From NCBI GenBank assembly GCA_963575745.1, contig CAUYUJ010015290.1, forward strand, positions 278,456-342,455: DNA of 64,000 bases. The letters run 5' to 3'. The stretch comes from Prorocentrum cordatum. Taxonomy: Eukaryota > Sar > Dinophyceae > Prorocentrales > Prorocentraceae. The position numbers and the translations under genes were made by a program. Below, piece after piece: positions 1 to 11,629 of the stretch (position 1 is its first letter; each line of letters begins with the position of its first letter). Under the pieces are notes generated by a model. The model searched no databases. It was given only the letters and a program-made list of their open reading frames with translations, and was not told where the DNA came from.

Positions 1-950
1 TCTGGCGCAGGACTTCCCGCCAAAACGAGGCCGATCAAAACGTTGAATATTCGTCGGCGGACCCCCTGGACTCAATTCCAATTAGATCAGAGAAGGTCAC
101 CACATGGGTTCCGCGCTGTTGTCGGGGCCGCGTCCTTCGCATTGATATTGCCTGTGGTGTTGCGCGCGTTCGGCGCCCCGGCCTCTCTGCGGTCGCGCGC
201 CAGAATGGTTGACGGGCGCGAGCCCCATGTTACATGTTGTGCATCGAATTTAGAGGGGGACCCTCGAATCAGCCTTGCCGGAAGGGCTTGGATGGGAACA
301 ATTAACGCGAAACAGATCCGTAACGTTAGAATTTCGCCATTCAAAGTCCGCGGGTTCCCAGCTGGGCACAATCCGCGGCCGCCGCCGAATGTGTAGAAAA
401 AAACGCAAACCGCAATTGTAGGCTTTTGAACGCCATGTTGTCGCGGGTTGGACTGCATAATTTTTTTTTTGAACGGCAGTATTCCAAACTTATGATTTGG
501 TTTCGCGCTAATTCCTTCCATCCACGGTGCTTGCGCCGTCTCGTGTAATTAGGTTAACCGCCCAGTCGCCAGTCTTGCAGGGGTGACGCCGCTGCGAGAC
601 TGTAGTTGGGCTTGGGTAGTTCGCGCGTCAGCTGCAGTCGTGGGCGTGCTTATCTTGCTGTGGAAGGGCTGGTTGAAGAGCGTGACTGCCAGTCTGAAGT
701 CCTCGTCTTGCTGGTGAAATTGCGCCATCTTGTCCCGTGATGCCCCCAGTGGTTGCTCTTGTGCTTCTCTTAATTTGGGGAGCGGTGATGCTGGGCGCGT
801 TTCAGCGTGAATGGCTTCCTTGCGCAACACGTGCGGTTGGCCGTGGGTGGGAATTGGTAGCGCGACAGTGGTGTAATTGCAATGTCTGGCCTAGGCGGCG
901 GGCGCGGAAGTGCGCGCGAGCAGGAACTGCGGATGAAGTGCTCGATATTG
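1..950. other. No recognisable gene
   Basis: I see no convincing coding frame, RNA gene or repeat here. Short reading frames occur on both strands but have no recognisable motif. The strand bias of the following kilobases (plus strand rich in G and T) starts at about 550. Confidence 0.5.
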
Positions 951-954
951 AACT

Positions 955-2496
955 CTACGTGTCCATCAACGTGTGACCGCGTGGGCATCGACATGTGTAG
1001 TTGTTGTCCTCGTCGTCGTAGTAGACTGCGCGGTGCCGGCTGTCCTCGCCCATGTGCTCCAGCCAGCTGGGCAATGCGTGTCGTGACCTGGGTCTGACAG
1101 CCGTGGTTCCAATGTGAAGGGCTCGGGAATGTGTCTGTGGTCGTCCTGGTCGCTGTGGTCTCTCTGGTCGCTTTGCTGGTTGTCGTCGTTCTGTGATGTA
1201 GTAGTCAGGTGCGTGGTGCCAATTAGCGCTGGTGGTGGGTGGTTTTGGCGTGCCCTCCATGGGTTGGTTCGCGCCGGTAGTGGCGGTGCCGCTCGTGCTG
1301 GGACATGCGGTGCTGTCGTTGACTGCAGTGTTACCATCTTCAGCTTGGGTGGTTGCGTCGGTTATGGTGGTGTTGGTGGAGCCTTTGGAGGTGTTTGCCT
1401 GCGGAAGTCGATGTGCGTGGCGATCTGGTCTGGTGGCGTTGGCAGTAAGTGTCCAGGACTGTGCTTCCGAATCATGTCCTGGTACTCTGTTCGCTCCCAC
1501 CGTCCCCGTTCCTCTGGCTTCCTGCGTGAAGCTGTGCCGTGTGTGGGTGCTGTCGATGCTCGTCGGGATACTGCAGATCTTGGCAGGTTGTCTGTAATTG
1601 AATATTGCCCCCGTTGGATGTGGCATGGTGGTGGGTTATGGCCGTGGCGTGTGTTCAGCCGGAGCTTCAGGTGCAAAGATGTCGCGGATAATGTTTACCA
1701 CCGGTGTAGGTGTTAGCTCGCCGATCGTGGCGGGCCACTCGGGGTTGAATGGTGTATGTGCTAGGGGCCCGTAGTGGGTATGTGGCGTCGTCGATTGTGG
1801 TGCTGGCGAAACTCCCATTGCGCCCGTCTGCTGGTCGAGCAGCGCGCAAGCGTAGGGTGATGCTGGTCTTCGCTCTACGTAATCTGGTTGGTCGTGTGTT
1901 GATGGTGGTGCAATGTGCCTGTGCGTCCTGTCTCTGGTCGCAGTGGCCCTTGGCGGGCGTGAAATCGCGGCGCCTGAAGTGAGTTGTGCGTCGGCGAATG
2001 GGTTGGTGAGTGATGGTGGCTCCGGCCAGGTCAATATATCGTTGTCGCCGTTGGTCATGGAGCACGTGAAGGTGCTGTTCTCGTTGGTCTGGTAGATGGC
2101 GTCGATGTTCGTGATCTCGTGGATGGCAAACTGGTTGCGCTTGGTATGCCGCTGGTGGCTTATCTTGTAGAGTGTCTCTCTGAAATCTTTCTCGGTGCCA
2201 GCGGCGCCGTAGTGCCGGTGTCTCAGTCGCGCAAGGTCATCGTCGATGTCGTTGGCCAGCCTCGTCCAAGTAAGAGCTATGATGCGTTGATGACGTGTGC
2301 CGTGGTATTCTGTCTCCCAGTGCACATGGCAGCCAATCGCGTCGGTGCAGTGCATGGCGGTAGAATGGAATTTCGCGTGGCCGTCGTGACCAGTGACTGC
2401 ATATACTATTGTGCCAGCTCGCCCACTAGGGGAGCACCTCGCGACGTCTTTGGTGTCATTGACATCGGGTGACATTGAGATCAGGTAGACTGAATG
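955..2496 (-). pseudogene. Interrupted hypothetical reading frame (about 505 codons, one internal stop)
   Basis: One minus-strand frame stays open from about 2496 to 955 except for a single stop near 1636, giving 279- and 223-codon halves. The first Met is at 2475. The upper half has scattered Cys and His residues and mixed composition. The lower half is rich in Pro, Thr, Arg and His and ends soon after an acidic patch (YYDDEDN). I do not recognise a family. The frame may be open partly because the minus strand is A+C rich and so poor in stop codons. It could also be a decayed gene, an exon, or one of several frame fragments of a larger decayed element reaching 3.3 kb. Confidence that it ever encoded protein is low. 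Confidence 0.28.
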
Positions 2497-2864
2497 TCAC
2501 CTGCAAGTACGTGCGATTGATACCAGGGCTGATATCAGGTCTCATAGAAACGTATGTGTTTGATACCATGGAGATACTCGGCCGCGATGTTACTCTGTCG
2601 CTCTGCGCAGGTCCAGCCAGTCGATGTGGGCACTGGTATGTGTTATGCCCTATGCGTAGTGACGTAGACAAGCATCTTGTTCACGTTAGCGCCGTCGTTG
2701 ACCTGGCATTGTCTGTTTTCTGCACTTGCAGTATGTGTGCGGTGGCAACTGCTGGGTCGTGCTGCTGGCTTGGTCTAACTGCGCGCTGTAGCGGTACATT
2801 GGTCGGCATGTGCAACTTGTTCGTGAGTCGTCGTGGTTATGTGTCGTTCCCGACTTTGTCCTGG

Positions 2865-3300
2865 TTACTGGCTGAAGAGCGATAGTGTCTCGGGGATGTG
2901 CTTGCGCCCGCGTGTAGGTTGGTCGTCACTTTTCTCAAGGCACGTCGTGAACTTCTCCAATGATGATGTCCAGGTGAGTCGCGGTGAGCAAGTCCATTCA
3001 TCTACCTGGACAACGAACGCATCTTCGTGTGCCGGACAGTAAAAGCACATGGAGGTCACGTTGCGTAGTGGCGGTTGCCCCAACGTGGAGTGCACCTAGA
3101 AGCAGTGCGAAGGTGAACATCTTGAGCAGCGGTGCTGCGACAAACACATCATATGTGCGTGGGCTGCTCCACAGTAAGGCATGGCGTGTAACAGTAGGCG
3201 CGAGGTGCGATGTAGAGATGACGATCCAAATGGCGATCCTGCTTCGAGGCAGGCAAATGCTGAGTGAATGTCGGTAATTACTGCGCCGCGGGGAGGTCAC
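2865..3300 (-). other. Overlapping minus-strand frames: hydrophobic stretch, then Cys-containing segment
   Basis: A frame at 2998-3300 contains a hydrophobic stretch that could be a signal peptide or membrane segment (MFTFALLLGALHVGATA). A second frame at 2865-3095 has a more natural composition with four spaced Cys residues. They would form one secreted or membrane protein only if a splice or a frameshift joined them, and neither is demonstrated. I cannot name a family. It may be part of the same decayed unit as the frame at 955-2496. Confidence 0.18.
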
Positions 3301-3518
3301 TCACTCATATCCGTAGGTGGCCATGGCAGCGTTGTGTGCTGTGTTGGGTGGCACGGTCGTAGGGATCTGTGCTGTGCTGTGTGGGGCACGGACTCGCACT
3401 TCTTCTTGTGAATGCGATGCCAATGAAGCAAATATCATTACAAACCCATAGGGCAGAAAACAACAAATAGTATTCTGTCAATGTAATACACAACGTAGGT
3501 TATCAAACATCCGTGCCT

Positions 3519-5310
3519 TGCCCTGAAGTGTGCCCGTGTGGGCTTCCGTGCCAAGTATGAGGCGTTGTGCATGTTCCCGGCGTGCTGCTGATATGCCTCT
3601 CCCCGAGGTGTGCCCTTGATGGCTCCCTTGCGGGTGTGACGCCGCTGTAACCTGGTCTGGGGTCGCGGTGTACAGTCGTGGTGCCACTTGTGCTTCTTTG
3701 CGATGCAATGCTTCTGTGTTGGAGCGTACGCTTTTTCTGGTCCTTGAGAATCAGCTGGCGTCTGTTCGATGTGAGTGGTTCGGACTTGGACTGGTGAGCA
3801 TGCAGTCGATCGAGGAAGACATAGCGTAAACACGCTTGAGTAGTACTTTACAATCGCCATCAGTCACTCCACCTTCGATAGGAACGCTACTTACTGCAAG
3901 TTTGAAAGCGAAATGGTGGCAAAGCAAAATGTATAGTCAACAACATCTTCATTGCGTGTGCAAAATCCGTGAATGAGGACAGGTACGCTGAGAGGGAGGT
4001 GTAGGAGCGACAAACCTGTAAGCAAAACGGCCGACTGTGGTCGACTTGTGCCCATGTCTGCCCGAAGTATGCCCCAGGCTCCCATGCTGGGCATGAAGCA
4101 GGGCTCGATTCCTCTCCCCAGGTGTGATCGTATGTGCTTCCTGTTGGATATGCGGCCGCTGTTGGCTGGTCTGGTCGTCGAGGTTGTCGCTATTGTCTTG
4201 TATCGTTGTGTCCAGGTCGTGCCGGTGCTGTTGTGATGCTGTTTGTTCGGTCTTGTCGCGTGGTGATATGTAATGGAGGTGACATGGACCTGCTGGTATG
4301 TGCTGTCTGTGTGTCTGCTGGGGCGTCGTGGTGCTGGGTGTATGTATCCTAGAACCGTTTACAGACAATTCTCATTCATTCAGAAGACAACCGACCACGT
4401 ACGCTGGCTGACTCAACGCTGGTTGTGCTATACCAGCCAGTGAAAGCTGAAAAAGGTCCCGCCTGAATAAGTGTTGGTTGGAACAACAGACATGTGATAA
4501 TACTATCGGCTGTGGTTGCTTAATGCCCATGTGCTTCTCCCCGAAGTATGCCCAGTAGGGTTCCCATGCAGGGTATGAGGATGGGCTAGATACCTCTCCC
4601 CGAGGTGTGCACGTACGGGCTCCCGTGCGGGGAAGAGGCACTTGCGGCCTGATTTGGTAGTCAAATTCGACGCTGGTGACAAGTGACGAACGTCATGGTA
4701 GTAGTGAACTGTGGTGGAACTGCTAGCCTGGACTAATTGTTTGTGCTGGCAAATGGTACTGAGGTTGGCGTTGCTGTTTAGTGCTGGTCCGTATGTCTGT
4801 ATGGGCAACGTTGTGCTGTGTAAAACAGTCAGATACATAGACGGAAAGACAAGACGCTTATCACTGGACTGTATCCCAACTTGCAATGTAATGAATGTGT
4901 CATCAACTCATACGGATGAGCGCATTTGGCTCCTTTGCAAAGTTGAATCAGATGTATGGAGTAAGGAAAAGTAGATCCTTTAAACTATGGAGAATAAACA
5001 ATGATTGTATGACTGATTTGCCCTGTGGCTTCTCCGCGAAGAATGCCCCGTAGGGCCCCCCTGCCGGGTATGAAGTGTGCCCTTTGGGCTCCTTTGGAGT
5101 GTGCCCTTTGGGCTCCTGCTGGGTTTGAGGCAGACGCTGTCATGCTTAATGGAAGTCGCAGTGGTGGTCGATGTCGATGTCGTGGTGGTGCTCGCGCGTG
5201 GCTGGTGGCGTTGCATGGTGAATCTTGAACTCGTCCACATGCATGCGCTTGTTGTTGCCTGCAGCCTCTCCCTGAGGTATGCCCTGTAGGGCTCCCGTTC
5301 CAGGTATGAA
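3519..5310 (+). repeat. Dispersed ~45-bp motif, about eight copies
   Basis: A motif of the form CTTCTCCCCGAAGTATGCCC followed by a short GTAGGGCTCCC..GGGTATGAAG segment recurs near 3519, 3595, 4056, 4533, 4590, 5028, 5085 and 5262, always in the same orientation. Copies differ at several positions and are separated by unrelated sequence, so this is not a simple tandem array. On the minus strand it produces the recurring peptide GHTSGR in different frames, so it is unlikely to be protein-coding. Confidence 0.6.
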
Positions 5311-5734
5311 GCAAGCGCTAGCATATTGTTTCCTCCTCCTCCTCCGGGAGGAGAGCCCAAATCTCCAACGATATGCGATGCTTGTCGAACCCGGCAATTG
5401 TCCTCGATGTCGGCTTCCAGGGCCCGTTATTAGCCCTGGGGCCATCACACATCGGCCCATGACGAAACGACTGATCCCGGGGGAATTGTCGGGAGGACTG
5501 GGGGCGCGAATTGAAAAACATGTCGTCGGATGTCTAGGGAGAGGGGGGAATAGGAGGGAGGGTTGAGGGACGAGGGGGCAGGAGGACGGAGGGCGAGGAG
5601 AGGGAGAGAGTAGGGGATGCTCGTGTCGCCCAAGCAGGCTTGCCTCAAGGGGTCTTATCTGTTCTGTGAAGGCGCTGTCTTCCCTCGCCCCTCCTCGTGC
5701 CCTGGTCGTTGACTCGCAGCTGGGTCTGCGGTGC

Positions 5735-6280
5735 CGCGCCATGCTAAACCATGTCATGATGTGCACTGCTATGCCATGGGATGCGGTGATTCGCTATACT
5801 ATGCTGAGCTGTGCGACCCTGTTCACTGCTGTGATGGAGCGCTGTGCTATGCACTGCTATGCAATTTCACGGCACGTTGCGCTATGCTAAGCAATATGGC
5901 TGCTATGCAATCCAGCCGCGCGATGATTTGCTAAGGTACCCAATGCGGCCCTATGCGCGCTTACTTTCTGCCATGTTGATTGGAGGTCGTACACAATACA
6001 AAAATACGGGATGCTATGACATGTAATGGCGCTACATACTATGTTCTTATGTTGAATGGCATGCTGTACTACGCTGTGCGATGTCACACAATGCTACGAT
6101 GTGCACCGTGGAAATAAAGCTATGACATGATGCGCAATACAATGCTACGCCGTGGCATGCACTGCTATGATACATATGCATGGCAATCTCTGCTACTTTA
6201 GCCTACCCGATGCTACGCGATGCGGCGCCATTCTATGCGACCCCACGCGTCGCCATGCCATGCCATGCCTTGCTGCGCCA
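5735..6280. repeat. Degenerate TGCTATGC-type low-complexity tract
   Basis: Short words such as GCTATGC, ATGCTA, CCATGC and TGCGATGC recur throughout, suggesting an old, decayed array of roughly 10-bp units. No gene is seen. Confidence 0.4.
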
Positions 6281-6734
6281 GCGCTCAGAGCCCTCTCGAG
6301 CCTCGCCCTCTCGACCTCTTCGTGCCGACGTCCGCGCCCGCCCCAGACCCTTCGGCGCCGTGATCTTCCTGGAACGTGGGCCACCTGGAAGGTTTCCACC
6401 CCGAATCGTTTGTTGACAGTCCCAAGGCCCAGTGAGGGCCCCCCGGGGGTCGAAGAGTGCGGAACGCCCTCCGTGGAGTGCCGTTTTTTGTTGTTTCTCT
6501 GTTTTCCTGCAGCGCGAAGATGCGAAACCAACAGACACTGCTGCGGCCACTCCCCGGACCCCTCCCGGAGTGCGTTCTGACCAGAGTCTCGAGGCGCATC
6601 CGGCCGTGACGACGAGGGCCTCGCAGGAGACCCCGAAAGCGAACTCGAGGGAAGGTGAGGGCATCGGTATGGGTACTCTTCCTCCTCCGAGAGGAGGTCT
6701 GCATGCCTCCCAGATGGGGTTCGAGTAGGTGGGG

Positions 6735-7535
6735 TCGAAGGATCGCGCCGTATCGCCAATGCACCGCCGACGTATCGGCGATGCATCGGCGACGTCGGCG
6801 ATGCATCGGCGACGTCGGCGTGGCGAAACACGGGTTCCAAATCGAGCTGCATCGTCGATGCATTGGCGATGTGGCGCGACCCTCGGACCCCATCTACTCG
6901 GACTTCGTCTAGGAGGCGTAGAAGGTCTTGGACCACAGAAATTCCAGCGGGGCGAAGACGGGCAGGATCAGTCGGCATCGACTAAGCAAATCGGATCGAA
7001 TCGGCATGTGCATTGCAATGTCCTGCATCGACGCGGAAATCGGAATCGAATCGGATAGGCGGCACTGGGATCCACAGCGGCGCCATGCAAGCATCGGGCC
7101 GCATCGGATCGCCCGAACTAGGAATCGAATCGAATCGAATCGGATCGGCGGCGTTGAAATTCACAACGGCGCCATGCAGGCATCGGGCCGCAATCGCCCG
7201 ACATGGGCCGCGACAGCGCGAGGAAAAACCGGAGGGTCCCGCGGCGGCCGTGAGGAGCGCGAGGAGGGCGGGCAGCTGCAGCGCCGCGAGGGCCGCGTTC
7301 CACGCCGCGAGGCCCCGGAGCTGCGGGCGCGGCGCTCGCGTGGCGGCGACGACGCCGACCCGGAGCTCCGACGGTATGCGTTTCGAGTGGCGTTTCTTCT
7401 TCGCTTTCGGCCCTCGGGGGCCGCTGTCAGGCCCCAGGGCCATCGGGTATGGATCCGGGACGCAGCACTGCCCTCGATTTAGGGGTCTGGACTTCTGGGG
7501 GCACGCACTGAAAAACCACATCGTCGGATGGTGTG
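6735..7535. repeat. Dispersed repeat with GATGCATCGGCG units
   Basis: 18-bp units of the type GCGATGCATCGGCGACGTCG are followed by CGAATCGGATCGG units, a GC-rich stretch, and an end reading GAAAAACCACATCGTCGGAT. A related copy lies at 54680-55145 with the same order (GATGCATCG units first, GTCGTCGG end last), and fragments occur near 5520-5545, 53815-53880 and 62715-62775. It is a dispersed family of unknown type. Confidence 0.5.
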
Positions 7536-7548
7536 CAATATAGGTTGC

Positions 7549-7592
<44 letters not shown>
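7549..7592 (+). repeat. (CTAT)n microsatellite
   Basis: About eleven near-perfect CTAT repeats, running into a short TATATACA tract. Confidence 0.9.
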
Positions 7593-7593
<1 letters not shown>

Positions 7594-7612
7594 ATACATA
7601 TATATACACATA

Positions 7613-8569
7613 CAAGACTGCAGTGGCGCTTCGCGCCATGCACCTTGGTCCTTGAAGTTTGGTATGCAGGCGGAATAGCAGGAAAGTCAAGCCGACGATT
7701 TAGCGATAACTCCTTGTTGCCTTTTCCGGCATCGCAGCTATGATAATGTTATTCGTTATCCTTCCTCCATGCTTCTTTTTCCTCATGTTCGCCATACCCT
7801 GCGCATTCTCCCTATCCTCCTCAGCTTTTCTTTGCGGAGGCTCGTCCTGGGAGAGTCTCTGGGGGCCTAAAAACAATGGTTTCAGGCTTTCTTGAGGCCT
7901 TCTGGAGGCCTCCTGGGCGTATTCTGGGGGCCTCTGGGGGCTTCCTCGGGCCACCCTGCCTCCAACCACGGTCTCCCTGAACGACCGGGTCACGATTTGG
8001 AATGTTTCGGAGGGTGTCTTGGGGCCATCTTGGGCCGCCATGGGGCTCTCTGAGGGCCACCTTGGACCCGTGTTGTGCCGTTTTGGGGCTCTCTTGGACT
8101 GCCTGGAAGCCCTTTCGGATGGTTGTGGGGCGAGTTTGGAGCCGCCCAGGCGGCTTCGGACGCCCAGAAGACCGCCGTCTTGGAGCGTCGCGAAGCCGAA
8201 AAGAGGAGAACCCCAAAATTCACCAGACACGATCAGAAAATCAATAATTTTTGCCTCTTGGGGGTGTTCTTGGAGGCCTCTTTGGGGCCGTCCTGGAGGC
8301 CTCTTGGGCCATCTTGAGGTCACGTCGGTCACTCTTGGAGGGCTCTTGCGCTGTCATGGGGGTCTCTGAGACGTCTCCGATGACCCCCCTGATCGCTCTA
8401 GGTGTGCTGGGAAGGCTTGGCAAAACGCCCTGCGAGGCCAGGGGGGCCGCTTCGAGGCCCTTCCGGAGGGTCCCAAAGCCCCAGATCCAGGGAGTCCGGT
8501 TCTGGGGGGGCGGGGGGGGGGATGGTTTCCCCCCCCGCCCGGGCTTATAAAAATATAGGAAGAGGAATA
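7613..8569 (-). repeat. R repeat copy 1 (~0.95 kb dispersed repeat)
   Basis: Reverse-complement copy of the unit found at 20519-21445 and 21460-22396. Shared landmarks in order are a start reading TATATTTTTATAAGCCCGGG followed by a C/G run, a CCAAGAGG-rich body, a block naming GACGCTCCAAGACGGCGGTC, and an end with the hairpin TGGCGCGAAGCGCCA followed by CTGCAGTCTTG. Copies are open in different frames, so I treat it as non-coding. The class is unknown. Confidence 0.7.
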
Positions 8570-8574
8570 GGTAT

Positions 8575-8645
8575 GGCGCAATCAATGTGGCGCAATCTGA
8601 GTGGTACAATCGACGTGGTGCAATCTATGTGGTGCAATTGATTTT
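8575..8645 (+). repeat. Short GTGGTGCAATC repeat at the R boundary
   Basis: Six or so imperfect copies of an ~11-14-bp unit (GTGGTGCAATCGAC). The same unit borders R copies at 20395-20470 and 22430-22625 and recurs near 57840-57970. Confidence 0.55.
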
Positions 8646-8756
8646 TACCCATGATGTGACACATCTCATGCTCTGGTAAACATCCCAGCCACCCACCCGC
8701 AACTTGGTTTGCAAAGCCTCTTAAGACCGTGACGGTAGGTTCCACATGCCACTTGG

Positions 8757-8838
8757 CAACGACACCGGCGCCGACGACGACGACGACAACGCCGACGACG
8801 ACTACGACGACACCGACGACGTCTCCGACGACTTCGAC

Positions 8839-8870
<32 letters not shown>

Positions 8871-9062
8871 CGACACCGACGACGACGACGACGACACCGA
8901 CGACGACGACGCCGACGCCGACGACGACGACAACGACGACGATGACGACGCCGACGACAACGACGCCGACGACGACGTCGACGACGCCGGCGACGACGAC
9001 AACGATGACGACGACGACGACGGCGGCGACGACGACGACGCCGACGTCGACGACGATGACGA

Positions 9063-9097
<35 letters not shown>

Positions 9098-9530
9098 ACA
9101 GCGACGACGTCGCCAACGAAGACGACGACGACGACGAGCGAGGAGGGAGCACGACGACGGCGACAACGACGACAACGACGAGGGAGGAGGGAGGACGGCG
9201 ACGACGCGAACGACGAAGAAGGAGGGAGGACGGCGACGCCGACGACGACAACGATGAGGGAGGAGGGAAGACGACGACGACAACGACGACGGCGACGAAA
9301 TAGGAGGGACGACGACGAGACGCCGACGACGGACGACGACGACGAGGAGGAGGAGGAGGAAGGACGACCACGGCGACAACGACGACGGAAACGACCACGA
9401 CGCCAAAGAGGACGACGAGGACGAACACAAGGAAAGACAGAGGACGACGTAGGCGACGACGACGACGACGCGGGAGGAGGGAGGACGGCGACGACGACGA
9501 CGACGACGACGCAAGAGCGCGCGCGCACGC
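8757..9530 (+). repeat. (GAC)n / (ACG)n array in B unit 1
   Basis: About 770 bp dominated by GAC triplets with scattered GAG and GCC interruptions. Long frames on both strands (poly-Asp, poly-Thr, poly-Arg, poly-Val) are by-products of the triplet repeat and not genes. Confidence 0.85.
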
Positions 9531-9661
9531 TTTTGTTACCTAACAGCGAAGACTGATAGGTTTCTAGTTGACTCAAAAGAGAGCAGCAAATGACTCCACA
9601 GGGGGGTCTGGGCGGGTGCCGGACAGGGTGCCGCAGAACTCGTTTTAAGCAAACAGTCACA

Positions 9662-10079
9662 CACTTCGTGCTCTTCGACCTCCCAGAACTCCATTCCCGG
9701 GCCACATTCTGAATGCCCGGAGCCAACTGTAGGCCACTTCGTGCTCTTCGACTTCCCAGAACTCCATTCCCGGGCCACATTTTGGATGCCCGGAGCCAAC
9801 TGTAGGCCACTTCGTGCTCTTCGAGTTCCCAGAACTCCATTCCCGGGCCACATTTTGGATGCCCGGAGCCAACTGTAGGCCACTTCGTGCTCTTCGAGTT
9901 CCCAGAACTCCATTCCCGGGCCACATTTTGGATGCCCGGAGCCAACTGTAGGCCACTTCGTGGTCTTCGAGTTCCCAGAACTCCATTCCTGGGCACATTT
10001 TGAATGCCCGGAGCCAACTGTAGGCCACTTCGTGTTCTTCGAGTTCCCAGAACTCCATTCCCGGGCCACATTTTGAATG
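9662..10079 (-). repeat. 73-bp tandem repeat in U1
   Basis: Period is 73 bp by landmark spacing (9662, 9735, 9808). Each unit contains CCGGGC and GCCCGG arms separated by 12 bases. The same repeat occurs at 11755-12166, 13470-13760 and 14487-14812. Because 73 is not a multiple of three, the minus strand repeats similar peptides in shifting frames and no protein is implied. Confidence 0.85.
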
Positions 10080-11438
10080 CTGAGGCAGGCTGATGCTGAG
10101 GCTGAGGCAGGCTGAGGCTGAGGCAGGCTGAGGCTGAGGCCGAGGCTGAAGGCAGACTGAGGCTGAGGCTGAAGCAGGCTGAGGCTGAGGCAGGCTGAGG
10201 CTGAGGCTGAGGCAGGCTGATGCTGAGGCAGGCTGAGGCTGAGGCTGAGGCTGATGCAGGCTGAGGCTGAGGCAGGCTGAGGCTGAGGCCAAGGCTGAAG
10301 GCAGCTGAGGCTGAGGCTGAGGCTGAGGCTGAGGCTGAGGCAGGCTGAGGCTGAGGCTGAAGGCTGAGGCTGAGGCTGAGGCTGAGCAGGCTGAGGCTGA
10401 GGCTGAGGCAGGCTGAGGCTGAGGCTGAGGCAGGCTGAGGCTGAGGCAGGCTGAGGCTGAGGCCGAGGCTGAAGGCAGAGGCTGAGGCTGAGGCTGAAGC
10501 AGGCTGAGGCTGAGGCTGAGGCAGGCTGATGCTGAGGCAGGCTGATGCTGAGGCAGGCTGAGGCTGAGGCTGAGGCTGATGCAGGCTGAGGCTGAGGCAG
10601 GCTGAGGCTGAGGCCGAGGCTGAAGGCAGACTGAGGCTGAGGCTGAAGCAGGCTGAGGCTGAGGCTGAGGCAGGCTGAGGCTGAGGCTGAGGCAGGCTGA
10701 TGCTGATGCTGCAGGCAGGCTGAGGCTGAGGCTGAGGCTGATGCAGGCTGAGGCTGAGGCAGGCTGAGGCTGAGGCCGAGGCTGAAGGCAGACTGAGGCT
10801 GAGGCTGAAGCAGGCTGAGGCTGAAGGCAGGCTGAGGCTGAGGCTGAGGCTGCAGGCTGAGGCTGAGGCTGAGGCCAGGCTGAGGACTGAGGCAGGCTGA
10901 GGCTGAGGCTGGCTGAGGCTGAGGCTGAGGCTGAGGCTGAGGCAGGCTGATGCTGAGGCAGGCTGAGGCTGAGGCAGGCTGAGGCTGAGGCTGAGGCTGA
11001 TGCAGGCTGAGGCTGAGGCAGGCTGAGGCGGAGGCCGAGGTTGAAGGCAGACTGAGGCTGAGGCTGAAGCAGGCTGAGGCTGAGCTGAGGCTGAGGCTGA
11101 GGCTGAGGCTGAGGCAGGCTGATGCTGAGGCAGGCTGAGGCTGAGGCTGAGGCTGATGCAGGCTGAGGCTGAGGCAGGCTGAGGCTGAGGCCGAGGCTGA
11201 AGGCAGACTGAGGCTGAGGCTGAAGCAGGCTGAGGCTGAGGCAGGCTGAGGCTGAGGAGGCTGAGGCAGGCTGAGGCTGAGGCTGAGGCTGAGGCAGGCT
11301 GAGGCTGAGGCAGGCTGAGGCTGAGGCCGAGGCTGAAGGCAGACTGAGGCTGAGGCTGAAGCAGGCTGAGGCTGAGGCTGAGGCAGGCTGAGGCTGAGGC
11401 AGGCTGAGGCTGAGGCTGAGGCAGGCTGAGGCTGAGGC
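10080..11438 (-). repeat. GCTGAG hexamer array with higher-order pattern
   Basis: Hexamer GCTGAG with regular variants (GCAGGCTGATGCTGAG, GCCGAGGCTGAAGGCAGACT). The GCCGAGGCTGAAGGCAG landmark returns about every 140-160 bp, so a higher-order unit has been duplicated. Poly-Ser/Leu/Gln/Pro frames across it are artefacts of the hexamer. Confidence 0.85.
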
Positions 11439-11629
11439 TGTGACTGCGACTGCCGTTGCCACTGCGACTGTCATCGCGAATGCGACTACGACTGCGAGAA
11501 CAGCAGAATTCTACAACTGGATTCTCATCCGAATCTTAAGGGGAATGCTTCCAGATATGCTCCTACACATCGCTGTTAGGTTGCTTTGCCGGGATAATTG
11601 AACGTCCGTTTTGTTTTTGTAGGTTTTTT

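Larger units (their letters stand above)
9538..11597 (+). mobile_element. U1, ~2.06-kb insertion with terminal inverted 10-mers
   Basis: It starts ACCTAACAGC and ends GCTGTTAGGT plus a 16-base tail to GGGATAA, with TT on both sides. Inside, in order: a conserved ~120-bp 5' segment, about 5.7 copies of a 73-bp repeat (9662-10079), a GCTGAG hexamer array (10080-11438) and a conserved ~150-bp 3' segment. It interrupts B unit 1 at a point where other B copies read TTTTGTTGAAAATCC. No transposase is seen, so it is non-autonomous or of an unfamiliar class. Confidence 0.72.

Noticed and set aside
7700-8332. 210-codon frame in R copy 1 as an element protein
   Set aside because: The other R copies are open in different frames and do not preserve this peptide.
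9538-9547. U elements as Helitrons
   Set aside because: Helitrons usually start TC, end CTRR and insert between A and T. The ends here do not fit, although the terminal hairpin is reminiscent.
8729-9556. Long acidic or Thr/Arg-rich frames through the GAC tracts
   Set aside because: They exist in several frames on both strands because a triplet repeat has no stops. No unique sequence extends them.
9657-11474. 605-codon minus-strand frame rich in Ser, Leu, Gln and Pro
   Set aside because: It is a product of the GCTGAG hexamer and the 73-bp repeat. The frame shifts with each 73-bp unit and differs among U copies.
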